Of a DNA stretch of 64,000 bases, positions 34,507 through 45,524 are shown piece after piece; within the stretch, counting starts at the first letter, position 1, and each line of letters begins with the position of its first letter. The DNA comes from Rhizobium album. Lineage in GTDB: Bacteria > Pseudomonadota > Alphaproteobacteria > Rhizobiales > Rhizobiaceae. The notes under the pieces were generated by a model. The model had not been told where the DNA came from. It worked only from the letters and a program-made list of their open reading frames with translations, and did no database searches. The DNA lies in NCBI RefSeq assembly GCF_003122325.1, contig NZ_QFBC01000008.1, positions 1 to 64,000 on the forward strand, given 5' to 3'. Made by a program: the position numbers and the translations under genes.

Positions 34507-35607
34507 ATGAACCAGATGATAGCGAAAGATACGGTTGCGGCGGCGGTGGCGGAGGTGAAGCTGGCGTCGGGGCTCGTCTATTGCAGCAGCCTCGACGAAG
34601 GCATCACGCGCAAGGCAACGGCCAAGGGGTTTGCCTATTACCTGCCAGGTGGTCGGCGGATCAAGGACACGTCGGAGATCGCCCGGCTGAACGCTCTTGC
34701 CATTCCTCCCGCCTACACCGATGTGCTGATTTCGACAAATCCCCTTTCTCATCTCCAGGCTGTCGGCAACGACGCCCGAGGCCGCCGGCAATACCGCTAC
34801 CATCCCGACTGGCATGCGGAGCGAGGTCGCGCCAAATTCGAACGGCTGGCCGATTTCGCCTGCCGCCTTCCGGATATCCGCGAGCGCGTCGACCACGATC
34901 TCCGCACGCGGGGGCTGACGATGGAAAAGGCACTGGCGACCGTGGTCTGGATGCTCGACAATCTCTATATCCGCATCGGCAACAGCACTTATGCGCAGAG
35001 CAACGGCTCCTTCGGGCTGACGACCTTGCGAAACCGGCATGTCAGGATCGAGGGCTCCAGCGTGCGTTTCCGGTTCAAGGGAAAATCCGGAAAGCAATGG
35101 AACCTCGTCCACAGCGACAGGCGGATCGCCAATGTCGTGCGAAAGCTCCAGGAACTGCCGGGCCAGCAGCTTTTCCAATATGTCTGCGAAGGCGGCGATT
35201 GCCGGCAGGTCTCGTCGCAGGATGTCAATGCCTATATCAGGGAAGCGGCCGGCGACGACTTTACCTCCCGCCAGTTCCGTACCTGGGGAGCGACCTGCAT
35301 GGCCGCTTCAGCCCTTGCTCCGCTGCAGGCGGCCACGTCCGAACGGGGCATTGCCCGCCAGATCAACGAGGCGATCGACGACGTGGCAGCCAGGCTCGTC
35401 AATACCCGCGCCGTCTGCCGCTCGTCCTACATTCATCCCGCCGTTTTCGAAGATTTTCGTACCGGGGCCTTGGCGCAGGTCAACAGGAGCCGGAGAAGCC
35501 GCAGCCAGCGGCTTCTGGAGTGGATGGATGACGAGGAGATCCGTGTGCTGCGCTGGTTGACGTCGCGGGAGACCGCCGGGCCGCCTGAGACGGAAAAGGC
35601 CCGCTGA
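34507..35607 (+). CDS. DNA topoisomerase IB (poxvirus-type)
   Basis: A 366-residue type IB topoisomerase, the eukaryotic/poxviral enzyme class found in some bacteria including many rhizobia. It relaxes supercoils through a 3'-phosphotyrosyl link. Visible features are the N-terminal RRIKDTSEIARLNALAIPPAY block, LYIRIGNSTYAQ with an active-site Arg near residue 165, the Lys in FRFKGKSGKQ, the Arg in SRQFRTWGAT near 260, and the nucleophile Tyr in CRSSYIHPAVF near 311. The histidine often found after RTW is replaced by Gly. The start is uncertain: no clear ribosome site precedes 34507, and an in-frame ATG at 34471 is possible. Confidence 0.9.
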   Translation: MNQMIAKDTVAAAVAEVKLASGLVYCSSLDEGITRKATAKGFAYYLPGGRRIKDTSEIARLNALAIPPAYTDVLISTNPLSHLQAVGNDARGRRQYRYHPDWHAERGRAKFERLADFACRLPDIRERVDHDLRTRGLTMEKALATVVWMLDNLYIRIGNSTYAQSNGSFGLTTLRNRHVRIEGSSVRFRFKGKSGKQWNLVHSDRRIANVVRKLQELPGQQLFQYVCEGGDCRQVSSQDVNAYIREAAGDDFTSRQFRTWGATCMAASALAPLQAATSERGIARQINEAIDDVAARLVNTRAVCRSSYIHPAVFEDFRTGALAQVNRSRRSRSQRLLEWMDDEEIRVLRWLTSRETAGPPETEKAR

Positions 35608-35629
35608 CATTGTCAGCGAGCCTCTTTTT
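35598..35629 (+). terminator. Intrinsic terminator of the topoisomerase gene
   Basis: A stem with CGCTGACA/TGTCAGCG (35602-35609 with 35611-35618), extended by outer GGC/GCC pairs, followed by a T-run at 35625-35629. It overlaps the stop codon and lies between convergent topoisomerase and katG genes; the A-run on the other side could let it work for katG too. Confidence 0.8.
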
Positions 35630-35651
35630 GGGTTGATACTGAACGCTTCGA

Positions 35652-37980
<2,329 letters not shown>

Positions 37981-38892
37981 ATGAGTTTGATTTCCATCCG
38001 GCATCTCCGTTATTTCGACGCGCTGTCCCAGCACGGGCATTTCGGCCGGGCCGCCGAAGCCTGCGCCATTTCCCAGCCGGCGCTCTCCCTGCAGGTCAAG
38101 GAGTTGGAAGAAGTGCTCGGCGTATCGTTGATCGAACGAGGCAGCCGGCAGATCCGGCTGACCAGCGTCGGGGAAGCCTTCGTGCCGCGTGTGCGCGAAA
38201 TTTTACGCGCCATCGATGAATTGAGCGATCTGGCACGCGCCTCGCTGAGCCCGCTGGCCGGCCGGCTGCGCATCGGCATGATCCCGACCGTCGCGCCCTA
38301 TCTGCTGCCGGCGTTCATCAAGCGGCTGACCGAGGATTTCCCCGATCTCGACCCGCGTCCGCGCGAGGCGGTGACGCAGAAGCTGATCGAGGACCTCATG
38401 GACGGCCGCCTGGACGTTGCCGTGGTGGCGCTGCCGGTCTCCGAGCCGTCGCTGTACGAACAGCTGCTCTTCGATGAGGAATTCATGTTGGTAAGGCCCC
38501 TGAGCGATCGCGACAAGCCGGTGCCGAATTCGGATGTGCTGCGCGAGATGCGCCTGCTGCTCTTGGAGGAGGGGCACTGCTTCCGCGAGCAGGCCCTGTC
38601 GTTCTGCAAGATGTCTCCCACCGTGGCGCGCGAGCTTATGGAGGGGAGTTCGTTGTCGACCCTGGTGCAGATGGTCGGGGTCGGCCTCGGCGTTACGCTC
38701 ATCCCCAGCATGGCGCTGGTCACCGAGACGGCGTCCGCAAAGGTTTCCGTTGCCAGGCTGGATGCGCCGCGGCCGTCGCGCAGCATCGGCATGGTCTGGC
38801 GGAAAACCAATCCGCTGGCGGAGGGGTTTTCGCAGATTGCCGAAATCCTCCGGCAGGAGCATGAAAACCACAGGCTTTCCAGCGCCGTGTAA
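37981..38892 (+). CDS. oxyR: OxyR, LysR-type hydrogen-peroxide sensor
   Basis: A 303-residue LysR protein. The N-terminal helix-turn-helix spans MSLISIRHLRYFDALSQHGH to about residue 65. The two redox cysteines characteristic of OxyR are at about 200 and 209 in EEGHCFREQALSFC, and the partner motif GSSLSTLVQMVGVGLGVTLIP follows. Oxidation to the disulfide turns it into an activator of peroxide defence. Its divergent position to katG with a shared promoter is the classical arrangement. Confidence 0.93.
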   Translation: MSLISIRHLRYFDALSQHGHFGRAAEACAISQPALSLQVKELEEVLGVSLIERGSRQIRLTSVGEAFVPRVREILRAIDELSDLARASLSPLAGRLRIGMIPTVAPYLLPAFIKRLTEDFPDLDPRPREAVTQKLIEDLMDGRLDVAVVALPVSEPSLYEQLLFDEEFMLVRPLSDRDKPVPNSDVLREMRLLLLEEGHCFREQALSFCKMSPTVARELMEGSSLSTLVQMVGVGLGVTLIPSMALVTETASAKVSVARLDAPRPSRSIGMVWRKTNPLAEGFSQIAEILRQEHENHRLSSAV

Positions 38893-38915
38893 CCGCTCGC
38901 AGCCGGTCCTGCGCC

Positions 38916-39389
38916 TCAGCGGCCGCTTTCCTTGACGGATTCCATCGCGACGGAGGTGGAGGTGCTTGCCACATTGGGAAGACTCGATATCTTTTCCCCG
39001 AGGACTTCCCTGTAGCGTCTGATGTCGGAAGTCCGGATCTTCAGCAGGTAATCGAACCGGCCGGCGATCATATGGCACTCCTCGACCTCCTTGATTTTGC
39101 GGACGGCGGTATTGAATGCGGTCAGCGCCTTCTCCTTGGTATCGGACAATTTCACCTCGGCGAAGGCGACATGGTCCATGCCCAGCTTCTTCGGATTGAG
39201 GATGGCGCGGAAGCCGTCGATGTAGCCGTCGCTGATCAGCCGCTGCAGGCGAAGGGCGCACGGGGTTTTCGAAAGACCGACGGCCGTGGAGATTTCGGTG
39301 ATGGAAATGCGAGCGTTTTCAACGAGTAGATCGAGAATCTTCCTGTCTATCGTGTCGATTTCGCTGTTTTCCTGTTTGATTTTGGACAT
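38916..39389 (-). CDS. putR: Lrp/AsnC-family regulator of proline catabolism
   Basis: A 157-residue feast/famine protein. The N-terminal helix-turn-helix runs IDTIDRKILDLLVENARIS to LSKTPCALRLQRLISDGYI. The C-terminal RAM ligand domain has VAFAEVKLSD and ECHMIAGRFDYLLKIRTSD. It is divergent from putA. In alphaproteobacteria such as Agrobacterium and Rhodobacter, an Lrp-type PutR in this position activates putA in response to proline. The spacing and the lack of a DNA-binding domain in this PutA agree with that model. Confidence 0.9.
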   Translation of the reverse strand: MSKIKQENSEIDTIDRKILDLLVENARISITEISTAVGLSKTPCALRLQRLISDGYIDGFRAILNPKKLGMDHVAFAEVKLSDTKEKALTAFNTAVRKIKEVEECHMIAGRFDYLLKIRTSDIRRYREVLGEKISSLPNVASTSTSVAMESVKESGR

Positions 39390-39418
39390 AAATTAGCGCC
39401 TTGGCCTGTATATTTGGT

Positions 39419-39436
39419 GATAAGTCCTGATTTATC
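39419..39436. promoter_or_regulatory. Candidate PutR site in the putR-putA gap
   Basis: An imperfect operator candidate GATAA-N8-TTATC in the 164-base divergent gap, AT-rich like other Lrp-family targets. Only the location and symmetry support it. Confidence 0.3.
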
Positions 39437-39553
39437 CAGAATAATGGTGAGAATTCGCTGCGGCAATTGAATATGGTGGCGCCGCGCAATCTCCTCCAGG
39501 TCGACGGTTTGCGTGAGACCCAATGGCTTCCTCCTGCAAGGATGGTGACGGAA

Positions 39554-42500
39554 ATGGCTGAGCCCGCGATCAACAACGAAAAAGACATCTTTGCCGGTTT
39601 CGCCCCGCCGGTCCGGGCGCAGAGCGAATTGCGGCAGGCAATCACCGCCGCCTATCGCCGCCCGGAACAGCAGGCCGTCAACGATCTTCTGCCGCAGGCC
39701 TCGCTGCCCGACGATATCGCCGCGCGTACCCGCGAGACGGCGCGAAACCTCATCGTGGCGCTGCGGGCGAAACACAAGGGCTCCGGCGTCGAAGGGCTGG
39801 TGCATGAATATTCGCTCTCCAGCCAGGAAGGCGTGGCGCTGATGTGCCTGGCGGAAGCGCTGCTGCGCATTCCGGACACGGCGACGCGCGACGCGCTGAT
39901 CCGCGACAAGATCGCCGACGGCAACTGGAAATCGCATATCGGCGAGGGCCGGTCTCTGTTCGTCAACGCGGCGACCTGGGGTCTGGTCGTCACCGGCAAG
40001 CTCACCTCGACCGTCAACGACCGCAGCCTTTCCGCAGCGCTGACGCGACTGATCGCCCGCTGCGGCGAACCGGTCATCCGCCGCGGCGTCGACATGGCTA
40101 TGCGCATGATGGGCGAGCAGTTCGTCACCGGCGAAACCATCGAGGAAGCGCTGCGGCGTTCCCGCGCCATGGAGCAGAAGGGGTTCCGCTATTCCTACGA
40201 CATGCTGGGCGAGGCTGCGACCACGGCCGCCGATGCCGAGCGTTATTTCAAGGATTACGAAACGGCGATCCACGCCATCGGCAAGGCATCGGCCGGGCGC
40301 GGCATCTATGAAGGGCCGGGGATCTCGATCAAGCTGTCCGCCTTGCATCCGCGTTACGTGCGGGCGCAGGCCGAACGGGTGATGAGCGAATTGCTGCCGA
40401 AGGTGAAAGCGCTGGCGGCCATCGCCAGGTCCTACAATATCGGCCTCAACATCGACGCGGAAGAGGCGGACCGGCTGGAACTGTCGCTCGACCTCCTCGA
40501 AGAACTTTGCTTCGATCCGGCTCTCTCCAACTGGGATGGCATCGGCTTCGTGGTGCAGGCCTATGGAAAGCGCTGCCCCTTCGTGCTCGATTTCGTCATC
40601 GATCTCGCCCGGCGGTCGAACCGGCGCATCATGGTCCGCCTGGTGAAAGGCGCCTATTGGGACGCGGAGATCAAGCGGGCGCAGCTCGACGGGCTGGAAG
40701 AATTTCCCGTCTTCACCCGCAAGGTGCACACCGATGTCTCCTACATCGCCTGCGCCAGAAAGCTGCTTGCCGCTACGGATGCCGTCTTCCCGCAATTCGC
40801 CACCCACAATGCCCAGACCCTCGCGTCCATCTACCAGCTGGCAGGTCCGGATTTTCGAGTCGGCCAATACGAGTTCCAGTGCCTCCACGGCATGGGCGAG
40901 CCGCTTTACGAAGAAGTCGTCGGTCGTGAAAAGCTCGACCGCCCCTGCCGCATCTATGCGCCGGTCGGTACCCACGAGACGCTGCTGGCCTATCTCGTCC
41001 GGCGCCTCTTGGAAAACGGTGCGAATTCCTCCTTCGTCAACCGTATTGCCGATCCGCTGGTTTCGGTGGACGAACTCGTCGCCGATCCGGTGGCGGTGGT
41101 GCGGGCCATGGCGTCTCCGGGCGCGAAACACGACCGCATCTCCCTTCCCCAGGATCTCTACGGCAAGGGCCGGCTGAATTCCGCCGGGCTCGACCTCTCG
41201 AACGAGACGGTGCTTTCGACGCTCTCCGCGGAACTGCGCGACAGTGCAGGGATGGATTGGCAGGCCGAACCGATGCTGGCGGATGGTTCGGGCGCAGGGG
41301 ACCGGCGTGCCGTTCGCAATCCCGCCGATCTCAGCGACGTGGTCGGATACGTCACCGAAATCGGCGTCGAGGACGTGGCGAAGGCTGCGCGTCTGGCACT
41401 TGAGGCGGCACCCGCATGGGCTGCCGTGTCGCCGCGTGAACGGGGCGACTGCCTGGATAGGGCGGCAGACCTGATGCAGGCGCGCATGCCGGCCCTGATC
41501 GGCCTGGCGATCCGCGAGGCCGGCAAATCGGCGGCGAACGCGATTGCCGAGGTGCGGGAAGCGATCGATTTCCTGCGTTATTACGCCGAACAGGCCCGCC
41601 GCACGCTCGGTGCCGGCCATAAGCCGCTCGGACCTGTGGTCTGCATCAGCCCCTGGAATTTCCCGCTCGCCATCTTCACGGGACAGATCGCGGCGGCCCT
41701 CGTCGCCGGCAATCCGGTGCTGGCCAAGCCGGCGGAAGAAACGCCGCTGATCGCCGCCGAAGCGATCCGTATTCTGCGCGAGGCCGGTATCCCTGCCGGC
41801 GCCGTGCAGCTTGTGCCGGGAGACGGACGGGTGGGCGCCGCCCTGGTCGCGGCCGGTGAAACGGCGGCGGTGATGTTTACCGGCTCGACGGAGGTTGCCC
41901 GCCTGATCCAGGCGGAACTGTCGAACCGCCTGTCGTCGTCGGGAAAACCGATCCCGCTGATCGCCGAGACCGGCGGGCAGAATGCCATGATCGTCGACTC
42001 CTCGGCGCTGGCGGAGCAGGTGGTCGCCGATGTCATCGCGTCCGCCTTCGACAGTGCCGGCCAGCGCTGCTCCGCGCTGCGCGTCCTGTGCCTGCAGGAG
42101 GATGTCGCCGATCGGACCCTGACCATGCTCAAGGGCGCCCTGGCCGAGCTTCGCATCGGCCGCACCGACAAACTCAATGTCGATACGGGGCCGGTGATCA
42201 CCGCCGAAGCCCGCGAGACCATCGAGGCGCACATCGAGAGAATGCGCTCGCTCGGCCGCAAGGTCGAACAGGTGGCGCTGCCGCCGGAAGCACAGCGCGG
42301 CACCTTCGTCTCGCCGACGATCATCGAGCTGGAGTCGATCTCCGATCTCAAGCGCGAGGTGTTTGGCCCGGTGCTCCACGTCGTTCGCTTCAAGCGCGAC
42401 GACCTGGACCGGTTGATCGATGATATCAACGCAACGGGATACGGGCTGACCTTCGGCCTGCACACCCGCCTCGACGAAACCATCGCGCACGTCACCAGCC

Positions 42501-43240
42501 GGGCCAAGGCGGGCAACATCTATGTCAACCGCAACATCATCGGCGCGATCGTCGGCGTGCAGCCGTTCGGTGGCCGGGGTTTGTCCGGAACCGGGCCGAA
42601 GGCCGGCGGGCCGCTCTATATCGGCCGCCTCGTCCAGACGCCGCCGATCCCGCCGCAGCACAGCTCGACCTATATCCATCCCGGCGTGCTCGACCTGGCG
42701 GAATGGCTGCGCAAGCGCAACAACAACCAGCTCGCCGATCGCATTCGCGATCTCGGCGGCAACAGCGCGCTCGGCATGACCGTGGAGCTTGCCGGCCCTG
42801 TCGGCGAACGCAACCTCTATGCGCTTCACCCCCGCGGAAAAATCCTTCTGGTTCCCGCGACGGAAGACGGATTGGTGGCGCAGCTTGGTGCGGTTTTCGC
42901 CACCGGCAATATTCCGGTGATCGACGCCGGTTCCGGCCTGCGGCCCTCGATGGGGGATCTGCCGGCGAGCCTGAAGGCGCTTCTGACCTGGTCGACCGAC
43001 TGGCCGGCGAACGGTCCGTATGCGGGAGCGCTGATCGAGGGCGACGCGGAAACGGTTCTGGCCGCCACCCGCCGTATCGCCGGCCTTCCGGGTCCGCTGG
43101 TCCTCACCCAGGCCGCATCGACGGCAGAGATCCGGGCCGGCGCCGAGGCCTATTGCCTCAACTGGCTGCTGGAAGAGGTATCGACCTCGATCAATACCGC
43201 CGCCGCCGGCGGCAATGCCAGCCTGATGAGCATCGGGTAG
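39554..43240 (+). CDS. putA: Bifunctional proline dehydrogenase / delta-1-pyrroline-5-carboxylate dehydrogenase
   Basis: A protein of about 1228 residues that oxidises proline to glutamate in two channelled steps. The FAD-linked proline dehydrogenase barrel has GPGISIKLSALHPRY near residue 255, MVRLVKGAYWD near 360 and YEFQCLHGMGEPLYEE near 440. The aldehyde dehydrogenase part has CISPWNFPLAIFTGQIA near 700, the Glu in AETGGQNAM near 805 and the catalytic Cys in DSAGQRCSALRV near 840. A C-terminal domain follows. There is no N-terminal ribbon-helix-helix, so it is not self-regulating. The start is uncertain between 39542 and 39554; AAGGA fits the latter. Confidence 0.97.
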   Translation: MAEPAINNEKDIFAGFAPPVRAQSELRQAITAAYRRPEQQAVNDLLPQASLPDDIAARTRETARNLIVALRAKHKGSGVEGLVHEYSLSSQEGVALMCLAEALLRIPDTATRDALIRDKIADGNWKSHIGEGRSLFVNAATWGLVVTGKLTSTVNDRSLSAALTRLIARCGEPVIRRGVDMAMRMMGEQFVTGETIEEALRRSRAMEQKGFRYSYDMLGEAATTAADAERYFKDYETAIHAIGKASAGRGIYEGPGISIKLSALHPRYVRAQAERVMSELLPKVKALAAIARSYNIGLNIDAEEADRLELSLDLLEELCFDPALSNWDGIGFVVQAYGKRCPFVLDFVIDLARRSNRRIMVRLVKGAYWDAEIKRAQLDGLEEFPVFTRKVHTDVSYIACARKLLAATDAVFPQFATHNAQTLASIYQLAGPDFRVGQYEFQCLHGMGEPLYEEVVGREKLDRPCRIYAPVGTHETLLAYLVRRLLENGANSSFVNRIADPLVSVDELVADPVAVVRAMASPGAKHDRISLPQDLYGKGRLNSAGLDLSNETVLSTLSAELRDSAGMDWQAEPMLADGSGAGDRRAVRNPADLSDVVGYVTEIGVEDVAKAARLALEAAPAWAAVSPRERGDCLDRAADLMQARMPALIGLAIREAGKSAANAIAEVREAIDFLRYYAEQARRTLGAGHKPLGPVVCISPWNFPLAIFTGQIAAALVAGNPVLAKPAEETPLIAAEAIRILREAGIPAGAVQLVPGDGRVGAALVAAGETAAVMFTGSTEVARLIQAELSNRLSSSGKPIPLIAETGGQNAMIVDSSALAEQVVADVIASAFDSAGQRCSALRVLCLQEDVADRTLTMLKGALAELRIGRTDKLNVDTGPVITAEARETIEAHIERMRSLGRKVEQVALPPEAQRGTFVSPTIIELESISDLKREVFGPVLHVVRFKRDDLDRLIDDINATGYGLTFGLHTRLDETIAHVTSRAKAGNIYVNRNIIGAIVGVQPFGGRGLSGTGPKAGGPLYIGRLVQTPPIPPQHSSTYIHPGVLDLAEWLRKRNNNQLADRIRDLGGNSALGMTVELAGPVGERNLYALHPRGKILLVPATEDGLVAQLGAVFATGNIPVIDAGSGLRPSMGDLPASLKALLTWSTDWPANGPYAGALIEGDAETVLAATRRIAGLPGPLVLTQAASTAEIRAGAEAYCLNWLLEEVSTSINTAAAGGNASLMSIG

Positions 43241-43400
43241 GGCTGTTGCCGCAGCGTTCGGAGCGATGACGGCCGGTGTTGTTCGGTCGGCAAGGCTGCG
43301 GAAAGCTCCTCATCCGCCTGTCGGCCCTTCCTCCCCGTTTTTGACCGGAAGGGGTATGCCGCTCCGTTTCCGCCACATTCGACGCTGCGTGAGGCAAGTC

Positions 43401-43426
43401 CCCTCTCCCCGCATGCAGGGAGAGGG
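43401..43426. repeat. Intergenic palindromic repeat (CCCTCTCCC type)
   Basis: Arms CCCTCTCCC and GGGAGAGGG flank eight bases, followed by a TTGGGATGAGGG extension. This is the look of the short extragenic palindromes scattered in many proteobacterial genomes. It lies in the 277-base gap between convergent putA and the amidase gene and may also act as a terminator or mRNA-end structure. Confidence 0.6.
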
Positions 43427-43517
43427 TTGGGATGAGGGCAGGCCCAAACGCCGCCGATCTCGCTCAAGATGATTTTGCCGTTCGGCCCGCATCCAGCGTG
43501 GCGTCGACAGGAACATC

Positions 43518-45524
43518 CTACGCTTCGGCACCCTTCGTTTCGACGAAAGCTGCCTGGCCGTCATCGGCGACCGCGATGACGATATGGCCCCACGGGGCAC
43601 TCCATTCGCTGTGGCGGTAGCGGTTGACGGCCACCCCATGTTCGGCGCGGAACCGGCCGTTCTCCATTGCGGCTTCTACCGGGATACCGTCCACGGTCAG
43701 CGAAATCGCCGATGAGCCGGTCTCGCCGCTGATGAGAAGTTTTTCGCGGTCGTCTCCCTCCGCCTCGACGGATACCGTCAGCGTCAGGTTGTCCGAAGCC
43801 GTGTCCTGCGCCGAGGGCGCGGCGGCGGTCTCAAGTGTTCCCGTCGTGCGCGGCGGCGCCTGCCGGTAGGTCCCGGTGGCCTCGAAGGCGGCGGCCATGC
43901 CCAACAGGTTCGCATCGTCCCAGGCGCGGCCGGCAAAGGTCAGGCCGGCGGGCATCCTTGTGTCGGCCATGATCCCCATCGGCACGGTGACGGTCGGAAT
44001 GCCGAGATGGCGGATGGCCAGGTTGCCGTTGGCGACCCAGACGCCGTTGCGCCAGGCCAGGGCGGCCGAATCGGGATTGACGTCGGCATCCGCCGGGCCG
44101 ACGTCGGCCGCCGCCGGGAAGATCACCGCGTCCAGCCCCAGGCGGTCCATCCATTCCTCCAGATCGACGCGCCGGGTCTTCTCCAGGCCGCGAAGGCCTT
44201 CCTCCAGATGGGGGATCTGCCGGAGATCGGTCACCGGATGGGCGCGCGCATGGGCCGGATATTCGGTGATCCGGTCGTTGAAGCCGAAATAACGGTCGGG
44301 CAGGCTGCCTTCGGGGGCGGGGAAGATCCTGTCGCCATCGACATCCGCCAGCCGCGACAGTTTCGGATCGCCGTTCGCATCGAGAAAATCGTCCCAGGAC
44401 CACACCGACAGGTCGAAGATTTCCGATGTCAGAAAATCCGGGCTGACGAAGCCGCGGGCGGCGATCGTCGGGCAGCCGGGCCGGTCGCCCTCGTAGTTGC
44501 TGACGGCCGGGAAATCGACGACCACCACCTCCGCGCCGGCCGCTTCCAGCGCCCTGCGAGCGGTCTCCCACAAGGCGATGATCGAGGTGCGCGTCTCGAT
44601 CCTCTGTCCGGTCGGGCCGCCGACACCCGGCTTTTCCGACGTGCCGGCGTCCGGATCGGCGTTGATGTACATCGCCGGCACGCCAAGACGCTTGCCGGCC
44701 AGCGTCGCGGTTCCGGCGAGCGCGGGGTAGGAGGCGGGACGCGTCTGCGAGGCCGGCGGGATGGAAATCCACGGCTGGCTGCGCCAGAGATCGCCGCGCG
44801 TCTCCGGGTCGTCGGCAACGATGGCGTCGAGGATTTCCAGCATGTCGGCCATGGTGCGCGTGTGCGGCACGACGACATCCATGGTCGGCACCAGCGGCCA
44901 GTTGCCGCGCACCGAGATGACGCCGCGGCTCGGCGTATAGGCGCAGAGCCCGTTGTTGGCCGCCGGCGCACGGCCGCTGGACCAGGTTTCTTCGCCGAGC
45001 CCGAACGCCGCAAAGCTTGCGGCCGTCGCCGTGCCCGAGCCGTTGGAAGACCCCGAGGCGAAGGCGGCCGTCAGATAGTCGGCATTGTAGGGGGATTCGG
45101 CCCGGCCGTAGACGCCGCGCTGCATGCCGCCATTCGCCATCGGCGGCATGTTGGTCAAGCCCATCAGCACCGCACCCGCTGCCCGCAGCCGCGCGATGGC
45201 AAAGGCATCGTCGGTGGCGACCAGATCGGCAAAGGCGGGAGAGCCCGATGCGACGGTCAGGCCGCGCACCTTGTAGCTGTTCTTGGCGGTATAGGGGATG
45301 CCGTCGAGCGGCCCGAGGCTTTCGCCGCGCTGGCGCCTGAGATCCGCAGCGCGCGCCTCCTCGAACATCGCCGGGTTGAGGACCGGCACGGCATTGAGGG
45401 AAATCCCGTGCCGGTCGAAATAGGCGATCCGGGAGAGGTAGGCGGTTACCAGGGCGACGCTGCTGGTGCGGCCGGCTTGCAGCGCTTCGCGCAGGTCGCC
45501 GATCGATGCTTCGACGATCTTCAT
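43518..45524 (-). CDS. Amidase-signature family hydrolase with C-terminal extension
   Basis: A 668-residue amidase. The Ser-cisSer-Lys triad can be placed at about Lys81 (GIPYTAKNSYKV), Ser160 (ASGSSNGSG) and Ser183 (GLGEETWSSGRAP). The last position shows TWSS where most relatives have DIGGS, as in some plant-type and peptide amidases. The catalytic domain ends near 530. About 130 further residues form a beta-rich tail seen in a subset of the family. The start (45522-45524) overlaps the agmatine deiminase stop by four bases. It might hydrolyse N-carbamoylputrescine, or another amide; the sequence alone does not decide. Confidence 0.85.
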   Translation of the reverse strand: MKIVEASIGDLREALQAGRTSSVALVTAYLSRIAYFDRHGISLNAVPVLNPAMFEEARAADLRRQRGESLGPLDGIPYTAKNSYKVRGLTVASGSPAFADLVATDDAFAIARLRAAGAVLMGLTNMPPMANGGMQRGVYGRAESPYNADYLTAAFASGSSNGSGTATAASFAAFGLGEETWSSGRAPAANNGLCAYTPSRGVISVRGNWPLVPTMDVVVPHTRTMADMLEILDAIVADDPETRGDLWRSQPWISIPPASQTRPASYPALAGTATLAGKRLGVPAMYINADPDAGTSEKPGVGGPTGQRIETRTSIIALWETARRALEAAGAEVVVVDFPAVSNYEGDRPGCPTIAARGFVSPDFLTSEIFDLSVWSWDDFLDANGDPKLSRLADVDGDRIFPAPEGSLPDRYFGFNDRITEYPAHARAHPVTDLRQIPHLEEGLRGLEKTRRVDLEEWMDRLGLDAVIFPAAADVGPADADVNPDSAALAWRNGVWVANGNLAIRHLGIPTVTVPMGIMADTRMPAGLTFAGRAWDDANLLGMAAAFEATGTYRQAPPRTTGTLETAAAPSAQDTASDNLTLTVSVEAEGDDREKLLISGETGSSAISLTVDGIPVEAAMENGRFRAEHGVAVNRYRHSEWSAPWGHIVIAVADDGQAAFVETKGAEA

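Noticed and set aside
39347-42829. Leftward open frame of about 1160 codons opposite putA
   Set aside because: It is a G+C-rich antisense shadow of putA: no domain, His/Arg/Asp-rich nonsense composition, no ribosome site, and putA on the other strand carries all family motifs.
43381-43450. CRISPR-like repeat
   Set aside because: Only one copy of the palindrome is present in the gap; there is no spacer-repeat periodicity here or anywhere in the window.
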